This document shows, one piece after another, positions 22,641 to 35,208 of a stretch of DNA of 64,000 nucleotides; positions within the stretch are counted from its first letter, which is position 1, and each line of letters begins with the position of its first letter. The DNA is from Hygrocybe punicea (taxonomy: Eukaryota; Basidiomycota; Agaricomycetes; Agaricales; Hygrophoraceae). Where the stretch lies: the NCBI GenBank assembly GCA_963556145.1, contig OY744464.1, forward strand, positions 4,092,001-4,156,000, in the 5' to 3' direction. Both the position numbers and the translations under genes were made by a program. The notes under the pieces were generated by a model. It saw nothing but the letters and a program-made list of their open reading frames with translations. It was not told the DNA's origin and ran no database searches.

Positions 22641-23050
22641 GGCCTTTTAATCTATGCACACAAATATTTCCATAATTTTACCTATTTTATTTACAATGTT
22701 ATAGCTATTTTTCAAAAAACATCAGCTTGAGCTGAGGCAACACCTGGTTGACAATATATCCGAGGAAAATATATATTCTCCCTGATGGTATTGTAATATG
22801 TCCCATGGGACAATATTTCAGGCCATGATCCTTTGTCAAAATCATCCCTTGGGATAACTATTCAGTCCTTGGTCTTCTTTGGAAATTGTCCCTAGGGATA
22901 AGAATATATCCCTACGCCTGCCTACAGTGAGAATGTCCCTGGGGCAATAAATTGTCCTTGGGAGTACCATGGTTATATGAGCACTTAGATGGAACACCGA
23001 CAGAGTTGTGTTACATCTAGTTAGTTGGGGCTAGGTGGTTGACTGAAGTG

Positions 23051-23180
23051 CAAGAAGAAACAACGATGTCCGAAAGAAGACAAAAGGTAAAAGGAAACAA
23101 AAAAGGAAGGTGTGATGAAGCAGAATCGTCATGGTGGGTAACGGAGTTGGAATCGGAGTTGCGGAGTTGAAAAATGTAAC
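23051..23180 (-). repeat. Repeat unit A, copy 1, right part
   Basis: Continues unit A beyond the palindrome element, beginning with the second caagaaga copy. It matches 38,755-38,880 in inverted orientation up to ...aaaatgtaac, where the second palindrome begins. Confidence 0.8.
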
Positions 23181-25852
23181 ACAGCAGCTCAAGCCAATAT
23201 TTATTCAGAAACTGCCATATATATAAAATAATCAAAATATTTCAATCCGTACCAAACATAAATGTACCATGTAATATAATTTGAATGCAATTATTAAAAG
23301 CACAGGGAATAGCAAAATTACACAATTATTCTTTTGACAATGCACAATATCTTACTTTTACTATCAGCTATCAGCCATTACAGGAGTTACTTATCCCTAA
23401 TGACAATCTATGGCACAACCAGAAATTACCCCATTTGGAATATTGTGCTTTTCTATTTAATATTGCTCAATTCTCTATTGGAATATTTATAACCTCACTA
23501 TTACTTAAAATACACACATACATTTAATGATTATTAAAATACATAATTAAATAGTAAAGGGCAGGAGGCAGGTGGGTGGGTGTGGAGGGAGGAAGGGTGT
23601 GGGTGTGGGAGGAAGGTGGGTGTGGAGTGGGAGGAAGGTGGGAGTGGGAGTGGAGGAAGGTGGGAGTGGGAGAAGGGAGTGGGAGTGGGAGAGGAAGGTG
23701 GGAAGGCAGGAGGGAAGGGCAGCAGGGAGAGGGAGAGGGAGAGGGAGAGGGAGGAGAGGGAGGAGAGTGGGATGTACATACCTGTTGTGTTCCCGTCGTC
23801 CTCGTCGTCTTCGTCTATGTCTCTGCCGTCCCCGTACCCGTCATCTTCGTCTACGTCTCCGCCGTCCCGGTCCCCATCGTCCCGGTCCCCACGTTCCGGT
23901 CCCTGTCGTTCCCATTCCCCTTGTTCCCCTCGTCGTTGCCACCGTCCTCGTGGTCGTCGTCATCCCCCCCAGTCCTCATCGTCCGCTGGATCGTTGTCGT
24001 CTTCTCCATCATCCTGTCGTCTCCTTGCTGGCCATCTCTGTCCCCGTCGCCGTCCTCTGGCTCATATGTGGCCTCACCGTCGTCGTTGCCGCTGTGGCTG
24101 TCTTGGCCATCTGTCTCAGTCGTTGGCGCATCCTCGTACCCAGCCTCGCGGCCTCGTTTCCGTGGCCGTTTTCATCGGCATCTGTTCTGATTTCTGGGGT
24201 GGCCGTGGCGTTGTTTTCTGGGCTGGTGTTGGTTGCGGTTCGGGTTCGCCTGTGTTTGTCGTGGGTGTAGCTGCAATCATTTAATAATCATTAGCACACA
24301 ACTCACAAAAAAATTACAAAAAGACCTACCTTGGGTACTCTTCTGCACCCGTTTCGTGTTGTTGAAAATGAAGGAGTCGAACTCCAACTGGCAGTTGCCG
24401 ACTTCCCAAACAGGTTTGAGTTGGCAGTGTGGCTGAAGTTTTTGAATCTTCTGGCATGCACAACAAGGCATGTATACCCAAAGTGAGATCCTCAAAAGAT
24501 GTAAATATAGTATACCTACTCTCATCTCAAATTTGGTATTTTATTTGGCCCTGCATAAAGAGCTATTCACAATTTGTTCCATTCCTCTGCCAGAATTTGC
24601 CCCTTAATGATCTAACTTTGTCTTAAAAGTCTGGAATTAATCTAAGGAGTACTTGAATGAGTACTCATTGTGGTACAAATAAGTGCCTGATTGTTGGTGG
24701 ACCAGGACCTATGTTGCAGCCAGTAAATGCACAGAATTGTGCATTGTGGCTGGGCCACACCTCAACCGAAGTCAAAATCCAAACTAGCTGCTTTACTTTG
24801 AACCTGTCGTTTCTTGGCTACAACAGATGTCTGGGACCACCAAGTGCCAGGCACTGATTATCAATACAATAGATACTTTACATAGTAGTTTCACGATTAT
24901 TCTCATATTTTTCAGAGCAATATTGGTAATGTTGCACCTTAAGGGTCTGAAATTGGCAGGGAGGTATTAATGAATCATGGATATCTCTCTATGTAAACCA
25001 TAATAAAATACAAAATTTGGGGAGGATGTAGTTAGAGGCTAATTCTATCCCTACATGGTCTTAAATGTGTTACACAGTTGTTGTGCTCCATGCAATTACA
25101 CTGAGAAAAGTAAGATCTTGGTTACATATAAGGCAACTCGCGCCCGTTTGGGCAATCAGCAACCTCCGGCGTGGGTTCAAATTGTCGCGTACTCCACAAT
25201 GTGTCCACGAGAACGGCGGCAGCAACAACATCAAGTAGAAGGTAAGTACAAGTCTCAAAACTTACTATCTATTACTATGCTAACTAATATTGTTATTTTT
25301 ATGTAGAACTTTCTTACTGCCGCACTGGGAATGCCCCGCAACACGCACACCTGCGCCACGTCACGTCAACGCCCAACTCAAGGGCCGAAACAACGGATGG
25401 CAGGCAATGACGACAACAAATGATGAGGGCAGAGACGGCCAGCCAGGGGACGACGACAGGACAACAGGACGACGGAGACGACGACAGGATGGAGAAGGAT
25501 AGCGACAGGACGACAGGACGATGGGGCGACGATGACCATCAGGGGGATGACGACGACCATCCAGGACGACGACAACTATCCAGGGGACGATGAGGACGAA
25601 GACGGGTACGGAGCCACAGATGACAACGACAACGACGACAATGACGACAATGACGAGAACGACCGGGATCGGGAATGACAGGAACGGGGATGACGGGGAC
25701 GAGGATGGCAGAGATGCAGATGACAAGGACGGCGGAGACGCAGACAACGAGGACAGTGGAGACGCAGACAACGAGGACGGCGGAGACGCAGACGATGAGG
25801 ACGAGGATGACGGGAACGAGAGAGGTATGTACATCCCACCCCTACTCCCACC

Positions 25853-27039
25853 TAGTGTTGCCGTAGTTCGGTTCCGAACCTAGCCGAACCCGGTTCAATC
25901 CCCGAACCGAACCCGGGGTTCAGTCTAAGTTCAGCCAAATGCTGAACCGGACCGCGGGTTCGGTTCAGGGTTTCGAGGCTGGCCGGATTTCCTGAATGGC
26001 TCCAAACCGCGTCCAAACCGCGAACGCGGATATTTTTAAGGAATTTATTTCATTTGTTTTTCATATTTCTTTACTTACCATTTCGTGTTAAACGGTATCA
26101 TGTGACCGGCCATGACGAGGTAGCTTTCACGCGACACAGCAACATCAACGCGGATTGAACACAACACAATTTGTGTTGTGTTCCTCAAGGTAAGTTTCCT
26201 TTTTTTCTTAACTTTACTAATGTTATTTGCGACAGGAAAATCGACAACCACGGCAACGACAACCACGACGCCCAGCAGCAGCAGCAGCAACAGCGGCAGC
26301 GGCAACGGCAACAGCAGCAACAGCAGGAGCGCAGCAGCAACAGCAGCAACGGAAACGGCAACGGCAACGGCAACGGCAACAGCAGCAGCAACGGCCACGA
26401 CAGCAGCAGCAGCGCCAGCAGCAGCAGCAGCAGCAGCAGCAGGAGCACAGGAGCAACAGCAGCAACGGCGGCAGCAGCAACGGCGGCAACAGCAGCAGCA
26501 GCAGCAGCAACGCTGGCAGCAGCAACACCGGCAGCAGCAGCAGCTGCTGCTGGTGCATCAAGCCCCAACATCACCATCAGCGGCGGCAACAACAACGGCA
26601 ACCACCACCACGACGGCCAGCAGCAGCAGCAGCAGCAGCAATGCCGGCAGCAGCAGCAACAGCGGCAGCGGCAACGGCAACAGCAGCAGCAGGAGCGCAG
26701 CAGCGACGGCGACGGCAGCAGCAGCAGCAGCACCAGCAGTGGGAGCGGCAGCAGCAGCAGCAACAGCACCAGACGGCTCCCCCGTAGCCCAACTTCCTCG
26801 CGAAGCGTAGCGCCGTATCAATTGATACGTGCCTGCCATTCGCGAGGAGAACGGAGCTCAGGGGTGAGCCAACCTCGGTCTGGGGTTCAGACCGCGTCTG
26901 AACCCAGACCGAACGCTAAGAGACGGTTCAAAGCCGTTCGGGTCCAGGTTTGGCCATGCGCCAAACCGGACCCGAAGTTCAGTTCGCGGTTCCGCCAAAA
27001 AGGGTCGGAACCGGACCGAACTGAACTTCGGCAACACTA
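25853..27039 (+). mobile_element. hAT-like non-autonomous element B2
   Basis: 1,187 bp with terminal repeat TAGTGTTGCCGTAGTTCGGT and the 8-bp duplication ctcccacc at 25,845-25,852 and 27,040-27,047. It is the same family as B1 without the nested element. The spliced unit is intact in form: exon ending CTCAAG, intron gtaagt...ctaatgttatttgcgacag (26,189-26,236), then a triplet-repeat exon beginning GAAAATCGACAACCAC. The 52-bp palindrome lies near the right end. Confidence 0.92.
26796..26847. repeat. 52-bp CCTCGCG palindrome in B2
   Basis: Best-preserved copy: outer CCTCGCGAA and TTCGCGAGG with centre CGTATCAATTGATACG. Confidence 0.9.
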
Positions 27040-27659
27040 CTCCCACCCTTCCTCCCTCTCCCTCTCCCTCTCTGTCTCCATCTCTGTCTCTGTCTCTGTC
27101 TCTGTCTCTGTCTCCCTCCTGCCCTTCCCTCCTCCCCTCCCTCATTACCCTTCTCCCACTGCCACTGCCACTGCCACCTTCCTCCCACTCCACACCCACC
27201 TACCTTCCTCTCATCTGCATCCTGCCGTTGGTAATTTAATTATGTATTTGGATAGAATAATCATTAAATTTACATGTCCATTTTAAGGAGTAGTGAGGTT
27301 ATATGGATTCAAATTGGGAATTGAGTAATATTAAATAAAAAAGCGGGTAGGTTCTGATTTTGGTATAGATTGTCATTGGGCATAAGGAGCTCCTGTAAGG
27401 GCTGAGGCTAAGGATGAGATATTGTGCATTTGCAAAAGAAGAATTTTGTAATTTTGCTATTGCTTGTGTAATATTTGCATTTCAAATTATATTACATGGG
27501 ACATATATGTGATGTAATAGATGGAGACATTCTGATTGCTTTAGGTGACAAATTCTCAATAAACAATGGTTTCATCTGTTGTGAGCTCTGTAAATGTTGT
27601 CAATGTTAAATATGTCCTAGCAGACAGGTATGTGGCGCAATCCTGTGGACCAACATGGG

Positions 27660-29200
27660 CCCACATTGCAGGAATGACTGGCCCTGGATCAACCCAATCC
27701 TGCAGGAAGAGCTGGAGCTAGGTCAACCCAGTGCTACAGCAAGTGCTGGACCAAGGTCAACCTGAGCCTGCAGCGAGAGCTGGATCCAGGTAAGCCCGGT
27801 TCTGCAGCAATAGCTGGAGCCAAGTCAACCTGCCCTGCAGCAAGAGCTGGACCAAGGTCAAACTGGAGCTGCAGCAATAGCTGGACCCAGGTCAACCTAC
27901 CCTACAGCTGCTGGACCTGGGTCAACCCAGTGCTACAGCAATATCTGGGCCCAAGTCAACCCAGTGCTGCAGCAAGAGCTGGATCCTGGTCAACCCAAGA
28001 CCTGCAGGAAGTGCTGGACCCGGGTCAACCCAAGCCTGCAGCAATAGCTGGACCCTGGTCAACCAAAGCCCTGCAGCAAGCGCTGGATCTGGGTCAAGCC
28101 GGTGCTGCAGCAATATCTGGACCTGGGTTAACCCAGTGCTGCAGCAATATTTGGACCCCAGTGAACCCAGTGCTGCAGCAAGAGCTGGATCCTGGTCAAC
28201 CCAAGCCCCACAGCAAGTGCTGGACTCAGGTCAACCCAGTGCTTCAGCAATATCTTGACCCTGGTCAACCCAAGCCTGCAGCAATAGCTGGACCCCGGTC
28301 AACCCAAGCCCTGCAGGAAGTGCTGGACCCAGGTCAACCTGGCGCTGCAGCAATATCTGGACCTGGGTTGACCCAAGCCTGCAGCAATAGCTGGACCCCG
28401 GTCAACCCAGTTCTGCAGCAATAGCTGGATCCTGGACAACCCAAGCCCCACAGCAAGTGCTGGACCCAGGTCAACCCGGTGCAGCAGCAATATCTGGTCC
28501 TGGGTCGACCCAGTGCTGCAGCAAGAGCTGGACCCCAGTCAACCCAAGACTACAGCAATAGCTGGAGCCCGGTCAACCCAAGCCTACAGCAATAGCTGGA
28601 CCCAGGTCAACCCGGTGCTGCAGCAATATCTGGTCCTGAGTTGACCCAGTGCTGCAGCAAGAGCTCCGGTCAACCCGGTTCTGCAGCAATAGCTGGATCC
28701 TGGTCAACCCAATGCCCGCAGCGAGTGCTGGATCCAGGTCAACCCGGTGCTGCAGCAATATCTGGACCTGGGTCCACCCAGTGCTGCAGCAATAGCTGAA
28801 ACCTGGTCAACCCAGTGCTGCAGCAATACCTGGACCCCAGCCACCCTACCCTGCAGGAAGTGCTGGGCCTGGGTCAACCTAGTGCTGCAGCAACAGCTGG
28901 ACCCAGGTCAACCCAAGCCTGCAGCAAGAGCTGGTCCATGGTCAACCCAGTGCTGCAGCAATAGCTGCAGCCAGGTCAACCCACATTGCTTGAACAACTG
29001 GACCTGGGTCAACCCAACCAATCCAGAATAGCTTTCCTGGGTTAACCTACCCCATGGCAGAGCTGACACCGGGTTGACCCACCCAGCCACCCTTGACCAG
29101 CACGAGCTGTACCTGGGTCAACCTACCACCCCACATTTCCCCAGCAAGAGCTGTCCTTTGGGTTAACCTACCCCCCCAGCAAGCAACTGAGCTATGTGTA
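27660..29200. repeat. Minisatellite, right arm
   Basis: About 40 units of roughly 34 bp (gtcaacccagtgctgcagca plus atagctggaccc) in the orientation opposite to 1-176 and 11,421-11,536. The flank at 27,567-27,660 matches the flank of the left arm, including the empty site of element E at 27,629-27,636. After about 29,130 the units degrade. Confidence 0.92.
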
Positions 29201-30226
29201 CCTACCTTTTGCAACTATATCTGCGATTGGGTTAACCAAAACGACTGGGTCTACTGAACTGATTTCTTATTTTGAGACGGCCCTCGGGCACTGTTTTTAT
29301 ACTACAAAATTCTCTATCTAGATTCGGATGAGAGTCCTCGGCCGATGAGAGAGAACAAATAGAAATAGAAATAGGGAAATGAGAAGAGGGTTGCAATGCG
29401 ATGGTGACAGGAAAATGGAGGGGAAAGTAAATATTAGTCATATGCACGGGTATTGAAACCCGCACGGGTCACGGGTACGGGTCCATGCGGGTACGGGTAC
29501 AGGTAGCCAAATCAGGACCCGTGATTTACCCGTACCTGTGCCACGGGTCCACGGGTTTTTCACGGGTGGTGTCACGATCCCGTGACATGCGACTTCGACC
29601 TCGACTACGCGGCAACTGCAAGACCAAACGTAACGAAATGAAGAAGGGTGAGATTAGGGGGCGAAAAGAGCAGTGGGGAGTGGTGCACCCATGCTACAAT
29701 AAGTATTTATTTATAGAGTTCTATCATACTGACTAACCAGACAACTACAGACACACCACACAACCACGACGACGAACCAACTACGAGGACGGGGACGAGG
29801 GGATGAGGACCGCAACCGCAACCGCAACGATGGCAACCACAACGATGGCACCACGACGACGGCAAGCCACGATGATGGCAAGGCACGACGATGGCAAACG
29901 ACAACGACAAGTCACGACGATTGCAAATAACGACAGCAAGCCAGGGTGATGGCAAACGATGACGACGGCAAGCGTGGCGGCAACGGACAACGAAGGCAAA
30001 GAGAGGAGCAGCGGGGGTGGTGCACCCACCACCCGCTGCAACAGGTATGTCTTCCTTTATTGTAATTATACATTGCTACGCTACTGACTACAGCCGCAGA
30101 TGCTCCCCAACCCCCACGCCCACGCCCACCCCCCTCAACCAGTGGGCCAACGGCAGATGCCAAGAGCAGCGCCGGCCAAACAGCCACCAGCCTGAGACAC
30201 GCTGGCAACGGCACGCCCTCAACCCA

Positions 30227-30279
30227 CCTCACGAACCAGCGTCACCGTGCCAATCGACACCAGCACCGCATCCGCGAGG
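30227..30279. repeat. CCTCGCG palindrome copy in D2 (first)
   Basis: Degenerate copy with CCTCACGAA and TCCGCGAGG arms and core GCCAATCGACACC. Confidence 0.65.
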
Positions 30280-30337
30280 ATACCACCTAGGAGACGAGGG
30301 GGAGATGAGGAGGAGACGAAGAGGCCCACCCACATCA

Positions 30338-30390
30338 CCTCGCGAAGATGCAGCGCGATGTCAATTGACGTCAGTGCTGTGTTCGCGAGG
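30338..30390. repeat. CCTCGCG palindrome copy in D2 (second)
   Basis: Arms CCTCGCGAA and TTCGCGAGG with core ATGTCAATTGACGT. Confidence 0.82.
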
Positions 30391-30679
30391 TAATGGGAGG
30401 TTGGGCCCTCTGGGGTAGACCCGTGGGTAAACCCGCGGGTTACCCATACCCGTGCCACGGGTACAGGTTTCCACGGGTACGGGTATGGGTAGCCGTGGAA
30501 TACCCACAGGTTACCCGTGCCAATCACTAGTAAATATCCACGAAAACAATCTAAAGATTCATACCTATCTCCAAAAGGATGAAGGGATGCATATATGAGG
30601 CAAGTCCGAAATTGGGAATCGAGTCTGATGAGATCCATCTGTGATAATTGGGATTCCGTGAGTTTAGGAGATGGACCGA

Positions 30680-32040
30680 TGTCATGACCCCAAGTGTTTT
30701 TGGGTGTAATGTCATGGGTTTACCATCAGACCACGGACTTAGATATTTAAGTGCAACACTATGGATGCACACCTACACTCATTAGTACCCATTCTATGCC
30801 TTTCCACATTACGCATGCTAGTGAACAGACACAAATAGCATATATGCTTACCTTTATATCATTTATTATGGCTTCACTAGTAATGCCCAGACCTAGCTGT
30901 TTATGTATGGTGCACAGAGGCACATCCCCCACTCATTAGTATTTATTATATATTTCTCTGTATTGCGCGTGCAAGGAGACAAGCCCAACTAGCATTGTTA
31001 CCTATATTAGCAATAATGGATTGATTACAAATCTTGTTTACTTGTATTGATCAAAAGCGGCTCAGCTAGATAATGGGAAATGATTAGATAAGATGTGAAC
31101 AAGAGGATGATAAGATAATGATAAGATAGGATGCATCAGAGAGTGATTGTGATATTCTGCTTACATAAAGACAATGGTCTATTGTTCTGAGCAGTCTATT
31201 GTTCTAAACAGTCCAAATGGAGATAGAGCCCATTGTTCACAGCCTCTTTGATGCCATCCATTGTTCTCATGACTCAGTCCTATTGTTCTCACTTTCCCAT
31301 TGTTCTCAGTCCCCCATTGTTCTCCAACAGTATAAATAGGGCCCCCAAATTCCAGTAGTCAGTAGGATTTCCCCCTCACCACTCAGTAGTCACTCTCAGT
31401 TGGGTTCACACAGTGTGATCCCCCATTCTCTTAGTACTAGTAGTTACTCATTGTAGTAGCTAGTGCTTGCAATCCAGTCTAGTTCACTCTTATTCTATCA
31501 TTCTCTGAGTTCCCCTTGTCATCAAGGAGAATTCACCCAGTTCACTCAGTTCAATCAATTCATTAGTCAGCATTAGTCAGCTAGATACATTTCTAAGGTT
31601 AAGGTTTCATCCTAAATAGATACACTTCTAAGGTTAAGGTTTCAATCCTAAACAAAACAGAGTATTCAAAAGGTATTAAAGATATCCCTGAACTAGTAGC
31701 CAATGTGTGTTTGAAGCTTCGGATTTAAGTCAGATATTATAATACCCAGAGATACTCTTGATTGAATAGGCCCTGTAGCCAAAACCATCCATATTCAACT
31801 GGTGAATATTGTTATCAGTATTTATTAGTTCATATTTTTATATTCCAGTAGTTCATATTCTTGTTTTCAGTACATCACACACCCAATTGCTATTCATACC
31901 TACTCAAAGTCTCAATTCTTAATTGAAGAGACCTCACTATTACATTCTATTGATTCATATAGTACATATACCCACAAACCCCTTCCTGATAGGTTATTTA
32001 GATATTAAAAACCCACGAACAACAAGAAGGTACCTGAACA
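30680..32040 (+). repeat. LTR-like 1.36-kb repeat, copy 1
   Basis: Begins TGTCATGACCCC and ends TACCTGAACA. It carries a TATA box (tataaatag near 31,331) about 710 bp before its end, as in a retroviral-type U3/R. The inverted copy is at 42,761-44,086. A further 45 bp, identical to transposase-coding sequence beside the other copy, follows it to about 32,086. No target duplication is seen; solo LTR status is likely but unproven. Confidence 0.6.
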
Positions 32041-32086
32041 AAGTCAACTCCGGTAATTCTTGGTGAAACAAACATTCACATAACAC

Positions 32087-33376
32087 CGACCAGGTATGTG
32101 AGTGGCCATGCTAGTCGGTATGCATCGGGTTGCATCGGGTTCGAGCATGGATTGCTAGAGACATCGGGTTCAAGCAGATTCGTGAGATATCGAGTTTACG
32201 GCCTCAGAGGGTCAAGGACCCTCTACACTGTTTCCGCTCGTGTTCGAAAAGTTGTCCCTGCTATTGTACTCCCCACAAATGGTCTCATTGTCTCGGTTGG
32301 CCTTTTTGTTTTTGATCGCTTTAAGAGCTTGGAGCCTCTCATATTTCTGGAGTTGTTCCTTGGCCCAGTCACCATCCGTATCCTCGTCCTCGTCCTCGTT
32401 TCCACGATCAATGGTTTGTCTGGTCTCCTCCTGGTCCCTTTCCGTGGCTGTGTCAGCCTCCCTTTTTGCTGCCTCTGCCTTTGCTGCCTTTGCCCTTTCC
32501 ACCTCCTCGATCCACTTCTCCACCTCCGCCCTCCTATTTATCTCCTCCTCGTACTGGCGCAATTCCTCCACTCATTTCCACTCGTGCTCCGCCGCCTCCA
32601 CGGCCCATTGTCTCCTCGCTTCTTCCTCCTCCTTCTCCTCCCATAAACGCAATGCCTCCTTGACTTCCCGATGCCTTGCCTCTTCCTGCTCCCACTTCTT
32701 GTATTCCTCCCAGTTCCACAACCATTCCTCGACCTCCACCACCATCTCTCCGCCCATTGAGAAGTCCCTCAGTTCTGTCACATCAATTTCATTGTCCCAG
32801 ATTTCCGTCGATATTCCCCTGTAGTTCCGCTGCCGGGTATCGTTAGTTTGTGCTGTTTACAGGAGCGGAATCTCTTACCATGGCCCATCGTCGTCTCACC
32901 ACCCATTGCCATGCCTCGTTCTCGAATCCATCGCATACAATATCGATTCCAGCCACATCGACTTCTAGTAACTTGGCTACGGCGTTCTCGAAGTCTTGCC
33001 ATGTTTCCACATCGAGAGTGTTGAGGAAGTTGTCTTATTCCGTCGACATCTGGCGTTGGTGTTGGTGTTTGTTGGGCTTGTTGAGGTTGTTGTTGAGATT
33101 GTCAAAGTCGTGTTAAAAAGTTTTCTTGTTTGTATTTGTTGCCCTGTCACATGACCATTATTCCCTTGTCCAGCCGTCTCGCCCACCCCGTTTTGGTAGC
33201 TCCGGATCACCCCTCTCTGATGCTTCGATACCCACCAGCTTCGACTCCGCTCACGTTGTACTCCCAATTCCATCTGTTTTCGACATCGCTTCCGCTCTTT
33301 TCTTCCCACAACCCCAGGATCTTCATTACTTCATATGGATCGACCAGGGATGGTCTCAATCTGAGTCCTGACTGGA
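32087..33376 (+). mobile_element. 5'-truncated family 1 element interior
   Basis: Homologous to about 5,950-7,169 of the nested element. It lacks the 5' LTR, the gag region and exon 3 of the antisense gene, and leads into its 3' LTR (33,377-33,913 plus 36,765-36,790). Confidence 0.8.
32212..33045 (-). pseudogene. Broken copy of the antisense coiled-coil gene
   Basis: Exon 1 (about 33,045-32,890) has an early in-frame TAA after MSTE. Exon 2 keeps the DFSMGGEMVVEVEEWL start and the coiled coil but has a TGA after AEHEWK. The region of exon 3 with the six cysteines is missing. Confidence 0.8.
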
Positions 33377-33942
33377 TGTAGAGGCTCTGGATCGTGTGGA
33401 TCCGTTTCCCCTTCGTATCTGACACTGCTCCTGTCCATTCCCATTCCTATATCATCGATTCCACCTGATTCCGCTCTTTTCTATTGATTCCACTCCGGAA
33501 TCCGCCTCCGGAATTGTTCCTACTCAAGATGCAATGTCCCTAATGACCCGGAATCAGTACATTTATAGTTATATATCATGTATCTTCGTTTCCCATCTCC
33601 TAGTACATAGCACCATTCCTATCCTCCACTCCACTTGCCCCTATCATTTACAGCCTTTGCTTGTAGTACATAGTTACTACAGCACAGGATCCCTCACAGT
33701 AGTATAAAAGTAGCACATTTATACTACAAAAGATATAGAAATACAGGTTATTACAGCACACTTCAGTTCTATTTCTTAGTCCACTCTTCGTATTGTCTAC
33801 ACCGCTCTTAGTCCTTTCCCCTGGATTTGGGTTGGATTGACTAGATCTCTAAAGAAACTAATTCCTCTGATCACTTTCTAGCTGATCACCCTTTCCGTAG
33901 ATTCCCATTCCGGTGTAGAGACATATATATCTCTGGGTACGT

Positions 33943-34524
33943 TGTGACGGCGAGTTCTGTTGTAGACCCGAATGGGAATCTACGAAAGTGATGATCAGCT
34001 AAGAAGTGATCAGAGGAGTTTAGTGTCTATAGTCTAGTCAATCCAACCCGAATCCAGGGGTTCTGGATCAGAGGGGAAGTGAAGGGGGTGGAGTACGAAG
34101 ACTAATATGGAGACGATACGAAGCGAGGACTAAGAAATAGAACTGAAGGGGAGCGATAACCTGTATTTTCTATATAGTTTGTAGTATAAGGGTACATCTT
34201 TTATACTACTGGGAGTGATCCTGTGCTGTAGTAACTATGTACTACAAGCGAAGGCTGTAACTGATAGGAGTGGAGTGGAGTGGAGGAATGCTACGTACTA
34301 GGAGACAGGAAACGTAGATACATGATATATGACTATAAACGTACTGATTCTGGGTCGTTAGAGACATTGCAGTGCATGTAGGAATGAATCCTGAGGCAGA
34401 ATCCGGAGCGGAATCGATGGAAACGACCGGAATCGGGCGGAATCGACGATACATGAATGGGAATGGACGGGGACGATGTGGGATATGAAGAGGATTCGGG
34501 TCCAGACGGCCCGGAGCCTCTACA
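33943..34524 (-). repeat. Solo LTR of family 1 inside the 5' LTR of family 2
   Basis: 582 bp in inverse orientation, TGTGACGGC...GCCTCTACA, flanked by acgt at 33,939-33,942 and 34,525-34,528. This fixes the LTR ends and the 4-bp duplication size for family 1. Confidence 0.93.
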
Positions 34525-34683
34525 ACGTATTCACTCATTTTATCATATTCCCTATTTGTTCTATTATTTGTATGTAGTGGCTGTTGTAAATAGTCACAAA
34601 CAAGAAGAGTTTTGGGTTTCTATCCCACTGACAATGAACTCGCACATCGAATCCGCGCCTACCCAGGCCGCGTTCACCACATC

Positions 34684-34700
34684 TGGAGCCCACCGCGAGG
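34684..34700 (+). promoter_or_regulatory. Primer-binding site of family 2
   Basis: TGGAGCCCACCGCGAGG two bases after the 5' LTR; identical to the site of family 1 and of the TRIM. Confidence 0.75.
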
Positions 34701-35208
34701 ACTGTCAAGCTTTTCTTCAACTTTTACCTCTTTGACTTCACCATTTTTGGCACCTTTCCCTCTTTCTGGCGGCAACAGCGCCCCATAGTCAACAGCGCCC
34801 CATATTCGGCAGCATTTCACGCACCTCCAGTCTCCCACCAGCTCCTACGCCCATTTCCGATGTTTTCAACACCTTCGTATTGTTTCTTCATACCAGTTGC
34901 GCCCCCTGGGCTGCAGAACTCAGCTTTGTTGCCTTTTTGTCACGCCGTCACAGCCACGTCACATGGTGCCCAATATGCCCCCCTTCGCATTTCCTTTTTA
35001 TTTCACTAATCCCGCCACCTCCACTCATTTCAACACATCCAACGGACCCGGCATTCAACGCCCCACAGATCCCGCTTGAAAAACCGCACCTGGAAAGCCC
35101 CAGAATGGCCGCAACGAGCCCGTCCAACATGGAGCACGTCTCGCGCATCAAACGAGTAACGGATGCCCTGTAGACGAAGGAAAACACCCGCCATGCAACG
35201 GCTGTTGC

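Larger units (their letters stand above)
16680..23050. mobile_element. Giant palindromic (fold-back) transposon, 6.4 kb
   Basis: Ends CACTTCAGTCAACCACCTAG in inverted orientation, flanked by the 8-bp duplication caagaaga at 16,672-16,679 and 23,051-23,058. The second copy of unit A has the unoccupied site at about 38,877-38,886. The arms of about 3 kb mirror each other around a loop near 19,640-19,710. From end to centre each arm holds cccttgggat tandem repeats, an AT-rich spacer, a purine-rich block, acidic-codon triplet repeats and a small two-exon unit. No transposase is seen. The 8-bp duplication fits hAT-like or KDZ-type transposition. The 100-N gap is inside the right arm. Confidence 0.88.
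23181..27567. mobile_element. Second, older palindromic element
   Basis: Diverged inverted arms, with ends ACAGCAGCTCAAGCCAATAT and ACAACAGATGAAACCATTGT, fold around a centre near 24,770. The layout matches the first palindrome: AT-rich ends, purine-rich block, triplet-repeat exon, intron and exon facing the centre. The right arm intron (gtaagtacaag...gctaactaat...tatgtag, about 25,242-25,305) is intact. The right arm carries element B2. I see no clear target duplication, and arm identity is clearly lower than in the first palindrome. Confidence 0.72.
29435..30529. mobile_element. hAT-like non-autonomous element D2
   Basis: 1,095 bp; ends TAGTCATATGCACGGGTA and TAGTGATTGGCACGGGTA, related to element D. 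The 8-bp duplication gtaaatat is at 29,427-29,434 and 30,530-30,537. Interior: triplet-rich exon ending GCTGCAACAG, intron gtatgtctt...ctgactacagccgcag (30,044-30,108), then more sequence with two CCTCGCG palindromes. The exon end GGTGGTGCACCCACC closely resembles that of element E at about 11,680. Confidence 0.88.
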
